The position numbers and the translations under genes are program-made. Shown here piece after piece: positions 1 through 8,606 of a DNA stretch of 64,000 nt (its first letter is position 1; each line of letters begins with the position of its first letter). The notes below the pieces were generated by a model that saw only the letters and a program-made list of their open reading frames with translations, did not search any database and was not told the origin of the DNA. Source of the stretch: Variovorax sp. dw_308 (GTDB lineage: Bacteria; Pseudomonadota; Gammaproteobacteria; Burkholderiales; Burkholderiaceae_C); the NCBI RefSeq assembly GCF_019207085.1, contig NZ_JAATOM010000007.1, forward strand, positions 124,001 through 188,000. Direction: 5' to 3'.

Positions 1-1
1 A

Positions 2-1687
2 CTCGACGAGGCCGGCGCTGTGCGGCACTGGCGCGCGTTCGCAGACGAAGTTGCCGATCACATCGTGCCCGCCCACGGTGGGCGGCTGGTGAAGAGCCTC
101 GGCGACGGCCTGATGATCGAGTTTCCGCTTGCGCCGCAAGCCGTCGAAGCAGCCTTCGCGTTGCAGCAACTCACCGAACGTCTCAACGAAGGCGTCCCCG
201 AAGTCAACAAGATGCGTGTGCGGATCGGCGTACACGTCAGCCCGCTGATCGCCGATGCGCGCGATATCTACGGTCACGGCGTCAACCTGACTGCGCGGCT
301 CGCCACGCTTGCCGGCCCCGGCGAGATCGTGGTGTCCGCTGACGTCCGCGATCAACTGACGCCGCAACTCGACGCCGACATCGAGGATCTCGGCGAGTGC
401 TACCTCAAGCACTTGAAGCAACCCGTGCGCGCCTTTCGCGTAGGCGCGGTCGGCGACCAGCCGGTGCTCTCGTCGGCCGAAGCTGGCGGCCAATTGCGGA
501 CCACGATCGCAGTGGTCCCATTCACGGCACGTGGCGTTCAACCGGAGCACGACGTGCTGGGCCAGATCCTGGCCGATGACGTGATCTCTGCGCTGTCGCA
601 GTCGCCCCAGATCAACGTCGTGTCCCGCCTGTCGACGACCGCCTTTCGCGGGCGCGAGACACCGCTGAAACAAATGAGCGTGTTCCTCAACGCCGACTAT
701 GTCGTGTCCGGTTCGTTCACGATCGAGGGCGATCGGTTGTCACTGCGCGCCGAGTTGGCCGAAACCGGCTCGCAATTGGTCGCCTGGTCGAAGACGCTGA
801 AGGGCGACGTGAACGCGGTGATTGCCGGCAAGGACGAACTTGCCGGACGACTGGTGGCAGAAACCTGTGCCGCAATGATGATGCACGAGTTGCAGCGATC
901 GTTCGGCAAGGGACTGCCGACGCTGGAAAGCCATACGCTGCTGCTGTCGGGCATCACGCTGATGCACCGAATCTCGCCGCTCGCATCGAAGCGTGCGCAG
1001 CAGATGCTGCAAGCCCTGATTGATCGTGCGCCGCGCCTGGCAGCCCCGTACGCATGGATGGGCAAATGGCACGTACTGCGCGTCACGCAGGGCTGGTCGG
1101 AGGACCCCAAGGCCGATGGGAAGCAAGCGCTGGACAATGCCCGCCGGGCGCTCGACCGCGATGCGACGCTGTCGCTGGCCATGACAGTCGAGGGGCAAGT
1201 CAACACCTACATCCACAAGCGGCTCGATGTCGCCGAGGAGTGCTACGAGTCTGCGCTTCGCGAGAATCCCAACGATTCGCTCGCATGGTTGCTGAAGGGC
1301 ACGTTGCACGCGTTTCGCGACGAAGGCACTGAAGCAGTGCGCCATACCCGGCAGGCCCTCAAGCTTTCGCCGCTGGACCCGCTCAAATACTACTTCGACT
1401 CGTTGGCTGCGACGGCGGCGCTGTCAGCAGGCCAATATCCGCGCGCATTGAAGCTCGCGCAGGCCTCGCTGCGATTGAACCGCACACATGCCTCGACCTT
1501 GCGCGCACTGATCACCGCTCAGTGGCATCTGGGCCGTGAGGAGGAGGCACGCGCGACAGCGCGCGACCTCTTGAGGATCGACCCTGATTTCAAGGTTTCG
1601 ACATTCCTGGACAGATCACCTACGGCGCCCTTCAAGCTTGGCAAGGCGGTTGCCTTTGCCCTGAAGAGCGCCGGAGTTCCGCAGTAG
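2..1687 (+). CDS. Class III adenylate/guanylate cyclase with TolB-like and TPR domains (5' partial)
   Basis: The reading frame is open to the left edge, so the true N-terminus lies outside; a GTG at 20 is probably internal because the residues before it (LDEAGAV) fit the cyclase fold. The first ~150 residues match the class III nucleotide cyclase homology domain: a metal-site GDG within VKSLGDGLMIEF and an NLTARLA segment near its end. A TolB/FlgO-like segment follows (TIAVVPF, ILADDVISALSQ), then about 250 residues of TPR-like helices. This cyclase-TolB-TPR layout is common in rhizobia and Burkholderiales. No membrane segment is visible, so it is probably cytoplasmic. The first catalytic Asp motif is outside the window, so activity cannot be judged. 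The next gene starts 26 bp downstream on the same strand and may be co-transcribed. Confidence 0.85.
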   Translation, partial: LDEAGAVRHWRAFADEVADHIVPAHGGRLVKSLGDGLMIEFPLAPQAVEAAFALQQLTERLNEGVPEVNKMRVRIGVHVSPLIADARDIYGHGVNLTARLATLAGPGEIVVSADVRDQLTPQLDADIEDLGECYLKHLKQPVRAFRVGAVGDQPVLSSAEAGGQLRTTIAVVPFTARGVQPEHDVLGQILADDVISALSQSPQINVVSRLSTTAFRGRETPLKQMSVFLNADYVVSGSFTIEGDRLSLRAELAETGSQLVAWSKTLKGDVNAVIAGKDELAGRLVAETCAAMMMHELQRSFGKGLPTLESHTLLLSGITLMHRISPLASKRAQQMLQALIDRAPRLAAPYAWMGKWHVLRVTQGWSEDPKADGKQALDNARRALDRDATLSLAMTVEGQVNTYIHKRLDVAEECYESALRENPNDSLAWLLKGTLHAFRDEGTEAVRHTRQALKLSPLDPLKYYFDSLAATAALSAGQYPRALKLAQASLRLNRTHASTLRALITAQWHLGREEEARATARDLLRIDPDFKVSTFLDRSPTAPFKLGKAVAFALKSAGVPQ

Positions 1688-1713
1688 CAGCGCAACAAGA
1701 AGAGGAGTCGGAC

Positions 1714-2892
1714 ATGAGCTATCTCGAAGGCGTTGAGGGTGTTGAAGGTGTCGAGGGTGTGGAAGGCGTGGAAGGTGTAGAGGGCGTGGAAGGCGTGGGG
1801 CATTTCTCCCGAATGCCTGTCTCGTCGCTGATTGCGCACCGGGAGGGCATCGTCGGGTATTGGGCCGATCCCACCAACTGGCCCTACAAGACTGGATGGG
1901 ACAGCAGTGAACTGGACCCCGGGGCGCATGGCCCGTTGTGGCGCTGGGATCCCCGCATCCGGCGCTTCCTGTTCGAGTTCGAGTTGCTGTCGTCGCTGTA
2001 CTTCGCGTTCGACACGACATACGACGCCAACAACGTGCCGCTGCCACGGGCCACCTTGTACAGCTTCCAGCCGACCAACGTGCCGTCGAGCACGGCGGCG
2101 CCCGTGGGCACGTGGTCCGGGTTCTTCAGCATGACCCGGCCATCCGAGGCCAGGCTCCTGAAACAGCTCGACCTGATGAATGGCTACGCGGACCTCCGGC
2201 GCGACCGGGCACGCGAGATCGTCGCCCAGATGTCGCCGCAGTTCGCTTTCTGGGGTTCGGTGATACCGATCTATCCGGCGCGCCATCGGTACACGCTGGA
2301 GCTCATCGAGATGGTCCTGCGGCTGGCCAAGCACGCCGAAATGCAGTTCAAGAACGCCCTGTGCGTTCGACGCCCGAACGAGTACTCGCCGCAGATTCAA
2401 CCGATCATCCAGACGCCGGTGCATGGCTCGCTGCCAAGTGGCCACTCGACGGAGGCTCATGCGGTGGCAAGGGTGCTGTATGCGCTGGTCTCGAAGGGAG
2501 CGCCGCCTCTCGACGGGGGCGGGCTGGTCAAGCCCGAATTACTGCTCCTGCGCCAGCAACTGAAGCGCCAGGCCGCCCGCATTGCCATCAACCGGACGGT
2601 GGCTGGCTTGCACTACCCGGTTGACAGCATGGCCGGACAGGCGCTGGGGCTCGCTGTCGGCGACTACTTCATAGCGCGGGCGACCGTTGGGGGCCAGGTG
2701 GCCGCCTGGACGTTCGACGGTGCGGTCTATCCGGCCTTGCAGGATTTCACAGGGTCGGAGATCTACGACGAGGTAACCAACGGCCGCCAGAGTTCGCTGC
2801 CCGCCTATCTCGTGTCGGACCCCACGTTCACGGTCAACATCGCCCCGGGCTTGAACTGGCTGTGGGGCCAGGCGACAGGCGAATGGCCTTGA
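1714..2892 (+). CDS. Vanadium-dependent haloperoxidase / PAP2-fold protein with N-terminal (EGV)8 repeat
   Basis: 392 residues. The start is ATG 1714 behind an AGAGGAG ribosome site. Residues 5-28 are eight perfect Glu-Gly-Val units. The C-terminal half carries the vanadate/phosphate-binding signature shared by vanadium haloperoxidases and PAP2 phosphatases: K213 and R220-P221, P-S-G-H-S at 241-245, and R294...H300...D304. Spacing and length fit the soluble haloperoxidase branch better than the membrane PAP2 phosphatases, since no transmembrane helices are visible. Family members oxidise halides with peroxide or act as acid phosphatases; the sequence does not decide between them. There is no signal peptide, which is unusual because many relatives are secreted. 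The next gene starts 12 bp downstream and is probably in the same transcript. Confidence 0.8.
   Translation: MSYLEGVEGVEGVEGVEGVEGVEGVEGVGHFSRMPVSSLIAHREGIVGYWADPTNWPYKTGWDSSELDPGAHGPLWRWDPRIRRFLFEFELLSSLYFAFDTTYDANNVPLPRATLYSFQPTNVPSSTAAPVGTWSGFFSMTRPSEARLLKQLDLMNGYADLRRDRAREIVAQMSPQFAFWGSVIPIYPARHRYTLELIEMVLRLAKHAEMQFKNALCVRRPNEYSPQIQPIIQTPVHGSLPSGHSTEAHAVARVLYALVSKGAPPLDGGGLVKPELLLLRQQLKRQAARIAINRTVAGLHYPVDSMAGQALGLAVGDYFIARATVGGQVAAWTFDGAVYPALQDFTGSEIYDEVTNGRQSSLPAYLVSDPTFTVNIAPGLNWLWGQATGEWP
1726..1797 (+). repeat. 9-bp coding tandem repeat (8 copies) encoding (Glu-Gly-Val)8
   Basis: Eight head-to-tail 9-bp units of the form GA(A/G)GG(T/C)GT(N) lie near the 5' end of the haloperoxidase-like gene. 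Unit length is a multiple of three, so copy-number changes keep the frame. Variation is at third codon positions, which suggests the peptide is kept by selection or that the expansion is not recent. Confidence 0.95.
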
Positions 2893-2904
2893 TGCGAGGC
2901 GATC

Positions 2905-4863
2905 ATGTCCACGCATACACCTTTCAACAACAGCGCATCACCAGCCCATCCCTATCTCGACTGGGCGATTGCCACCAACTTCGCCTATCTGCGTCCCGGT
3001 GAGTGGATACCGCTCCTTGTGGAGACCGAAAGCGGCCCCGAAAACTCGCGAGGCAGATTCATCAGCCTCGAATGGCTCGAAACCGCGTCTCGGGACGACA
3101 TACGAATTCCCCACCTGTTCCGGCAACCGCTGTCTGAAGAACTCGAGTCTCTCCACCCCGTCACGATATATGTGATGCTGATTCGCCGGGAAGGGGCTGG
3201 CGCGCTCGTGGCCGACGGCGGCTGGCAACAGACGATTCGCAGGGCGGAGATGGGGCCGCCCATGCCTGACGCGGCTGCCGGCGAAGGCCCCTTCAACGAG
3301 CCGCCCACGATCGACACGCCCGACGCGGCAGTCGTGAACCAGCGTGTCCTCATGGCAGTGATCGACGAAGGCATTGCCTATGCCCACCGGCGCTTCGCCG
3401 CCCGTGCCGGAACGGCAATCCAGACGCGAATCAGGTACTTGTGGCAGCAGGATGAGGCGGGCACCGGCGGCAATGAATTGACCGGAGCCCAGATCGACCT
3501 GGCAGTCAACGCAAATGCATCCGGGGCCGGCGAGGAAGGCGTCTATCGCGCCCTCGGCGGCCTGGAAATGAATGCGGACGGCTACAAGCCATTGGCTCGC
3601 CGCCGCTCGCACGGCACGAGCGTTCTCGACCTTGCGGCCGGGTACGAGCCCGCCGTCCCAAAGGGAAAGCAGCGTCCGATCATCGTCGTCGATATGCCCG
3701 AAGCCGCCGTCGGCGATCCCGCAGGATCGACGTTGAATGCCCACGCCCACTGGGGACTGGCCTACATCGTGGCGCGCGCAATATCGATGTGCCAGCCCGA
3801 TGAGGTGTTGCCGGTCATGGTCAATATCAGCTATGGACCGCACGAAGGGCCTCACGATGGCAGCTCGATGCTTGAAAGGTTCATGGACTATCTCGTCCAG
3901 GTGACGCCTCTTTTGCGGATCCCCATGAAGATCTTTCTGGCCGCCGGCAACTATCGACAGTCGCGCACGCATGCGCACATCGCGTCGTTGCAGGCGTCGG
4001 CGACCACGACACTTCAATGGCGTTTGCAGCCGTGCACCATGACGCCGAGCTTCATGGAAATCTGGTTGTCCCCGACGGCGGGCGCGAGCGTCCAGGTCAC
4101 GCTCATTGCGCCGGACGGGCGGCAGTTCGCGGCTCCCACCTTTGGTCCAACGATCAGCGTGCTGTATGCCCCGGCCGGCACCTATTCGGCGCTGCGCAGC
4201 GTCGTCTTCCTGTTTGTCGCGCCGACTGCTGTCGATCCCTGGATCGAGCCCGCCAATCCGATCGTTCCTTCCGGGCTGTGGACGGTCACAATCAAGAACA
4301 CCTCCCAGACGCCGCTGGACATCGACGCATGGATCAGGCGCAGCGACACGCCCGGCGGGCGCCGGGCGAAGGGGCGACAGTCCTATTTCGATGACCCGTC
4401 TTACCAGCGATTCGACGCCAACGGACGGCCAACGGAATTTGACGGTGGCACAAGCTACGTCATGCGCCAAGGCACGCTCAGCGGCATCGCGACCGGACAG
4501 CGCACTCACGTGATCGGCGCCTTTCAGCGGGCGGCGACGCCATGCACCTGGATGCCCGCGGCCTACTCTTCGGAGGCATCTGCGGCCATGCGGGCCCCCA
4601 ACTGGCTGCTGCCCGGCGACGATTCAACGGCTTGCTGGGGCGCGTTGGGCGCCGGCACCCGCAGCGGCGCACGCGTCGCGATGAGCGGGACCAGCGTGGC
4701 CGCACCACAAGCCGCGCGGAACTTCGCGGACCTGGGGCCGCCAGGGGTCTTCGTGCAGGTGTCGAATCGTGTGCCGGTCGCCGACCAGCCGTGGGTCGCA
4801 GGCGCCGGGCTGATCAACGTGCAGCCTCCGCTGGATCGGGACTGGGGAAACAACCGGCCATAG
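2905..4863 (+). CDS. Subtilisin-like serine protease (S8 family) with large insert before the catalytic Ser
   Basis: 652 residues from ATG 2905. The catalytic triad is visible: Asp154 in AVIDEG, His236 in SHGTSV, Ser597 in MSGTSVAAPQ, with the oxyanion-hole Asn349 in FLAAGN. About 245 residues separate the Asn and the Ser, far more than in a minimal subtilisin. That insert is beta-rich and contains a segment (WTVTIKNTS, about 459-467) reminiscent of a proprotein-convertase P-domain or beta-sandwich. There is no signal peptide and no typical cleavable pro-domain, although the first ~140 residues could act as one. The gene follows the haloperoxidase-like gene after 12 bp. The substrate is unknown; the pairing suggests a shared role that I cannot name. 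Confidence 0.85.
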   Translation: MSTHTPFNNSASPAHPYLDWAIATNFAYLRPGEWIPLLVETESGPENSRGRFISLEWLETASRDDIRIPHLFRQPLSEELESLHPVTIYVMLIRREGAGALVADGGWQQTIRRAEMGPPMPDAAAGEGPFNEPPTIDTPDAAVVNQRVLMAVIDEGIAYAHRRFAARAGTAIQTRIRYLWQQDEAGTGGNELTGAQIDLAVNANASGAGEEGVYRALGGLEMNADGYKPLARRRSHGTSVLDLAAGYEPAVPKGKQRPIIVVDMPEAAVGDPAGSTLNAHAHWGLAYIVARAISMCQPDEVLPVMVNISYGPHEGPHDGSSMLERFMDYLVQVTPLLRIPMKIFLAAGNYRQSRTHAHIASLQASATTTLQWRLQPCTMTPSFMEIWLSPTAGASVQVTLIAPDGRQFAAPTFGPTISVLYAPAGTYSALRSVVFLFVAPTAVDPWIEPANPIVPSGLWTVTIKNTSQTPLDIDAWIRRSDTPGGRRAKGRQSYFDDPSYQRFDANGRPTEFDGGTSYVMRQGTLSGIATGQRTHVIGAFQRAATPCTWMPAAYSSEASAAMRAPNWLLPGDDSTACWGALGAGTRSGARVAMSGTSVAAPQAARNFADLGPPGVFVQVSNRVPVADQPWVAGAGLINVQPPLDRDWGNNRP

Positions 4864-4946
4864 CATGCGGCACAACGCAGCCCTGTTGCGCCGTCTGAGG
4901 TGGGTGTAGCCTTGCCCCCTGAAGATGCTCCGTCAAGGACTGAACC

Positions 4947-5732
4947 ATGCGCGCCGATGTGCCCACCGCCGAACCCTTGCTGCAGCGTGAAGACCAGCAC
5001 GCCGTTGCCACACTGAGACTGAACCGACCGCATCAGTTCAACGCCCTGTCGGAGGCGATGCTGACCGCGTTGCAGCGCGAGATCGACGACATCGCCGCCG
5101 ACACCAGCGTGCGATGCGTGGTGCTCGCCGCCGCCGGCAAGGCCTTCTGCGCCGGCCACGACCTGCGCGAGATGCGCGGACGCCCGGAACTGTCGTACTA
5201 CCAGACCCTGTTCGCGCAGTGCAGCACCGTCATGCCGGCAATCCAGTCCTTGCCCGTGCCGGTGATCGCGCGCGTGCAGGGCATCGCCACGGCGGCGGGC
5301 TGCCAGCTCGTCGCGAGTTGCGACCTGGCCATCGCGGTGGACACGGCACGCTTCGCCGTTTCGGGCATCAACGTCGGCCTGTTCTGCGCGACGCCTTCGG
5401 TGGCCCTGTCGCGCAATGTCTCGACGAAGCGCGCCTTCGACATGCTGGTCACCGGCCGCTTCATCGATGCAGGCACCGCAGCCGACTGGGGCCTGGTCAA
5501 CGAGGCGGTGCCCGAGGCCGAACTAGACGCGGCCGTCGCGCGCAAGGCCGCGGAGATCGTGGCGAAGAGCCCTACCGCCGTGCGCTGGGGCAAGTCGATG
5601 TTCTACCGCCAGCGTCAGATGGCGCTGGCCGACGCCTATGCCTACGCCGGCGACGTGATGGCCCGCAACATGATGGAAGAGGATGCCGGCGAAGGCATCG
5701 ACGCATTCCTCGCGAAACGAATTCCGAAATAG
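4947..5732 (+). CDS. Enoyl-CoA hydratase/isomerase family protein
   Basis: 261 residues, the usual crotonase length. The start at 4947 follows AAGGA. Crotonase features are present: FCAGHDLREM for the first oxyanion-hole segment, and VQGIATAAGCQLVASCDLAIA for the second. The residue that is Glu in hydratases lies in a Gly/Ala-Gly-Cys context here, so classic hydration of 2-enoyl-CoA is not assured; isomerase or other crotonase chemistry is possible. The C-terminus ends with FLAKRIPK. It is followed 49 bp later by the methanethiol oxidase gene, with no clear pathway link between the two. Confidence 0.85.
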   Translation: MRADVPTAEPLLQREDQHAVATLRLNRPHQFNALSEAMLTALQREIDDIAADTSVRCVVLAAAGKAFCAGHDLREMRGRPELSYYQTLFAQCSTVMPAIQSLPVPVIARVQGIATAAGCQLVASCDLAIAVDTARFAVSGINVGLFCATPSVALSRNVSTKRAFDMLVTGRFIDAGTAADWGLVNEAVPEAELDAAVARKAAEIVAKSPTAVRWGKSMFYRQRQMALADAYAYAGDVMARNMMEEDAGEGIDAFLAKRIPK

Positions 5733-5781
5733 CGCCGAGCGGCGCATACTGGCGCCCCGTGCTTTTTGCAGGAGCCCTGAC

Positions 5782-7185
5782 ATGCTCGAGTCACTGCGAA
5801 CCGACCCGACCTTCCATCCATCGCCGCGCCTGGCGATGGAGGCCGAGCCCGAGCGCATCGCGTACACCGCCCTGCTCTCGCCCGACGCGTCGCGACCCGA
5901 TGCGCTGGCGGTCGTCGACGTGGATCCGGCCTCCCCCGCCTACGGCACCGTGCTGCACCGGCTCGACATGCCGAACAAGGGCGACGAGTTCCATCACTTC
6001 GGCTGGAACGCCTGCAGCTCTGCGCTGTCGCCGATGTCGGGCCATGCCTTCCTGAAGCGACGCTACCTGGTCATCCCCGGCATCCGCTCCTCGCGCATCT
6101 ACATCGTCGACACGCAGCCCGACCCGGCCAAGCCCACGATAGCGAAAGTGATCGAGCCCGAGGAGGTCTTTCGCAAGACCGGCTACTCGCGCCCGCACAC
6201 CACGCACTGCGGCCCCGAAGGCCTCTACATCAGCACGCTCGGCGGCGCGGGTGACGGCACACAGGGCCCGCCTGGCGTGTTCATCATGGACTGCAAGAGC
6301 TTCGAGATCCAGGGCAAGTGGGAGATCGACCGCGGCCCGCAGAAGCTGCACTACGACTTCTGGTGGAACCTGCCGCGCGACTACATGGTGTCCAGCGAAT
6401 GGGGCCTGCCGGCGCAGTTCGAGAACGGCATCGTGGCCGAAGACCTCCTGGGCAACAAGTACGGCCACCAGCTCCACTTCTGGGAGCTGAGCGGGCGCCG
6501 GCACATCCAGACCATCGACCTTGGCGCGAATCACCAGATGGCGCTGGAGGTACGGCCCGCCCACGACCCGGCGCGGGAGTATGGATTCGTCGGCGTGGTG
6601 GTCGACACCACCAACCTCGAGGCCTCGATCTGGACCTGGTGGCGCGAAGGCGGCACGTTCCACGCGAAGAAGACGGCGACGATCCCGCCGGAGCCCGCGG
6701 ACGCCGCGCTGCTGCCGGACCTGCTCAAGGGCTTCGGCGCGGTGCCGCCGCTGGTGACCGACATCGACCTCTCCCTGGACGACCGCTTCCTGTACGTCGC
6801 CTGCTGGGGCACCGGCGAGCTGCGACAGTACGACGTCACCGACCCGATGAACCCGAGGCTTTCCGGCAGCGTGCACGTCGGCGGCATCGCGCGGCGCACG
6901 CCGCACCCGAATGGCTCGGCCTTCGGCGGTGGCCCGCAGATGACGGAGATCAGCCGAGACGGCAAGCGCGTGTACTTCACCAACTCGCTCTACAGCAGCT
7001 GGGATGCGCAGTTCTATCCCGCCGGCGTGCCGGGGCGCATGGTGATGTGCAACGTCGGCGAGAACGGCGGCATCGAGCTCGACAAGAAATTCGTGGTCGA
7101 TTTCGGCGCGGAATTCGGCGCCCACCAGATCCGCCTGCAGGGGGGCGACTGCTCGACCGATTCGTTCTGCTATTCGTCGGCGTGA
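5782..7185 (+). CDS. Methanethiol oxidase / selenium-binding protein 56 family
   Basis: 467 residues from ATG 5782, chosen because AGGAG sits 8 bp upstream; the longer upstream ORF would overlap the hydratase gene. The sequence matches the SELENBP1/MtoX family along its length (YTALLSPD near the N-terminus, PHTTHCGPEGLYISTLGG, then LHYDFWWNLPRDYMVSSEWG). The family folds as a seven-bladed beta-propeller; characterised bacterial members oxidise methanethiol to formaldehyde, sulfide and hydrogen peroxide with copper. No Tat or Sec signal is visible here, whereas some bacterial MtoX proteins are periplasmic. A membrane protein gene follows 45 bp downstream in the same direction. Confidence 0.85.
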   Translation: MLESLRTDPTFHPSPRLAMEAEPERIAYTALLSPDASRPDALAVVDVDPASPAYGTVLHRLDMPNKGDEFHHFGWNACSSALSPMSGHAFLKRRYLVIPGIRSSRIYIVDTQPDPAKPTIAKVIEPEEVFRKTGYSRPHTTHCGPEGLYISTLGGAGDGTQGPPGVFIMDCKSFEIQGKWEIDRGPQKLHYDFWWNLPRDYMVSSEWGLPAQFENGIVAEDLLGNKYGHQLHFWELSGRRHIQTIDLGANHQMALEVRPAHDPAREYGFVGVVVDTTNLEASIWTWWREGGTFHAKKTATIPPEPADAALLPDLLKGFGAVPPLVTDIDLSLDDRFLYVACWGTGELRQYDVTDPMNPRLSGSVHVGGIARRTPHPNGSAFGGGPQMTEISRDGKRVYFTNSLYSSWDAQFYPAGVPGRMVMCNVGENGGIELDKKFVVDFGAEFGAHQIRLQGGDCSTDSFCYSSA

Positions 7186-7230
7186 GGTCTTGCAAAGGCC
7201 CGCGGGGCGACGCCGTGGGGGATCGCCGGG

Positions 7231-7932
7231 ATGAATGATCTCGCGCCCTCATGGCCGCTGTGGGCCGGCGTGGTGGCGATCGGCATCTACCACGGGCTCA
7301 ATCCCGCAATGGGCTGGCCGCTGGCCGTGGCGCGCGGGCTGGACCAGAAGCGCGGCGCGGCTGTGTTCGGCAGCTGGATGCCGCTGGGCGCCGGCCATTT
7401 GCTCGCGATGGCGATCGTGCTCGTGCCCTTCGCGGTGCTCGCCTGGCTGCTGCAATGGAGCCGCGAGATCCGCATCGTCGTCGGCGCGCTGGTGCTGCTG
7501 TTCGGCATCGCGCAACTGGTGCTGCCGCAACGCCATCGGCGCCTCGCACGCATCAAGCCGACGCAACTCGCGCTCTGGTCCTTCCTCATGGCGACGGCAC
7601 ACGGCGCAGCGCTGATGCTGCTGCCGATCCTCATGGGGCTGTGCGATGCGCCGGCTGCGACGACCGCCTCGGTGGGCCTGCTCGACCACGGGAACGTGAT
7701 GGACCTCATGCGAACCAGCCTGGGCACCGCAGTCGTCGTCTCGCTGGTGCACACGGCCGCGATGATCGGCTCGGGACTTTCCGCGGCGTGGATCGTCTAT
7801 CGCTACCTCGGCCTGCGCGCGCTGCGCACCGCCTGGCTCAACCTGGAAAAGGTGTGGGCGCTCGGCCTGATTGCATCCGGCGGCGCGGCGGTGATGACAG
7901 CGCTTGCGATGACGGGCACGTCGGCGTCATGA
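7231..7932 (+). CDS. Polytopic membrane protein, unknown function
   Basis: 233 residues with about six hydrophobic helices (for example WAGVVAIGIYHGLNPAM, HLLAMAIVLVPFAVLAWLL, IRIVVGALVLLFGIAQLVL, and one at the C-terminus). His residues in or near the membrane segments (YHGLNPAMGWP, AGHLLA, MATAHGAALM) recall the nickel/cobalt (NicO/HupE-like) transporter group, but I cannot assign it firmly. It lies 45 bp after the methanethiol oxidase gene, so it may serve that copper-linked enzyme by metal handling; this is an inference from position only. Confidence 0.6.
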   Translation: MNDLAPSWPLWAGVVAIGIYHGLNPAMGWPLAVARGLDQKRGAAVFGSWMPLGAGHLLAMAIVLVPFAVLAWLLQWSREIRIVVGALVLLFGIAQLVLPQRHRRLARIKPTQLALWSFLMATAHGAALMLLPILMGLCDAPAATTASVGLLDHGNVMDLMRTSLGTAVVVSLVHTAAMIGSGLSAAWIVYRYLGLRALRTAWLNLEKVWALGLIASGGAAVMTALAMTGTSAS

Positions 7933-7937
7933 TTTCT

Positions 7938-8076
7938 TGAATACGGGACCGGGTACCGAACGCAGAGATCGCGAAGGTTACGCAAGGTCGCGAAAGAAGA
8001 CCAAAAGAATTTATGGCATTCCTTTTGCGACTTCTGCGAAACCTTTGCGACTTCTGCGTTCGGCTGTCCGTATTCA
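7938..8076. repeat. Extragenic palindromic element, copy A (~139 bp) between convergent genes
   Basis: The ends are inverted (TGAATACGG at the left, CCGTATTCA at the right), and the interior arms carry variants of CCGAACGCAGA..TCGC and of GGTTNCGCANAAGTCGCAAA. The same element recurs at 35597-35737 in the opposite orientation and at 56320-56461. All three lie between the 3' ends of convergent genes. It could fold into a long imperfect hairpin on either strand. Confidence 0.9.
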
Positions 8077-8086
8077 GGACACGCCA

Positions 8087-8479
8087 TCAGGGATAAGGCC
8101 TCACCCTGTCCTGCTCCGCCGGGTCATTGCGCGACACCACGGCGCGCGCCGGCTCCGTCGTGCTGAGGTTGATGGCCACATGCGGCACGCCGGGCGGGAT
8201 GAAGAGGAAGTCACCCGGCTCGCTGATCACCGACTGCTGGAGCCCTTCGCCATACATCGTCTGCACGCGCCCCTGCAGCACGTAGATGGCGGTTTCATGC
8301 CCCTCGTGGAAATGCGGTTGCGAGCGCGCGCCCGGTGGAATCACCACCAGGTGCATCGACAGGCCGCAGGCACCCGCGCTGTGCCCGGAGATGCCGACGA
8401 AATACGGCAGGCCCTGGGCGGTGGCCACTTCGAGGTCGGGACGTACGGCGGTCACCGATGGTGTTGAGACGGACGACAT
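8087..8479 (-). CDS. Cupin-domain protein
   Basis: 130 residues. The start ATG at 8479 has AGGAAGGAG just upstream; a longer ORF exists but runs into the divergent regulator. The cupin motif is clear: HFHEGHETAIYVLQG and then PGDFLFIPPGVPHVAINLS, giving the metal-binding His, His, Glu and the later His. Single-domain cupins of this size bind a metal and often act on or sense small molecules; the substrate is not evident. It is divergent from an AraC-family regulator, so it may be its target. Its 3' end faces the palindromic element copy A. Confidence 0.8.
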   Translation of the reverse strand: MSSVSTPSVTAVRPDLEVATAQGLPYFVGISGHSAGACGLSMHLVVIPPGARSQPHFHEGHETAIYVLQGRVQTMYGEGLQQSVISEPGDFLFIPPGVPHVAINLSTTEPARAVVSRNDPAEQDRVRPYP

Positions 8480-8509
8480 GGCGCTCCTTCCTGGCAGACG
8501 GATTGAACA

Positions 8510-8522
8510 GGCAAATATTGCC
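8510..8522. promoter_or_regulatory. Inverted repeat GGCAA-ATA-TTGCC in the cupin/AraC divergent gap
   Basis: A 5-bp perfect inverted repeat with a 3-bp spacer lies 31 bp upstream of the cupin start and 84 bp upstream of the AraC-family gene. Its position fits an operator for the adjacent regulator; binding is unproven. Confidence 0.35.
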
Positions 8523-8606
8523 AGATCGGCGCCGGTAATGCGCCCCCGTCGCAGGCATCGCCGCTGGCGCTTCGCCTGCTCCCCATAATGCCCGGGGAGA
8601 CAAAAC

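Noticed and set aside
5683..5781. A longer N-terminus for the methanethiol oxidase
   Set aside because: It would overlap the hydratase gene and has no ribosome site; AGGAG supports ATG 5782.
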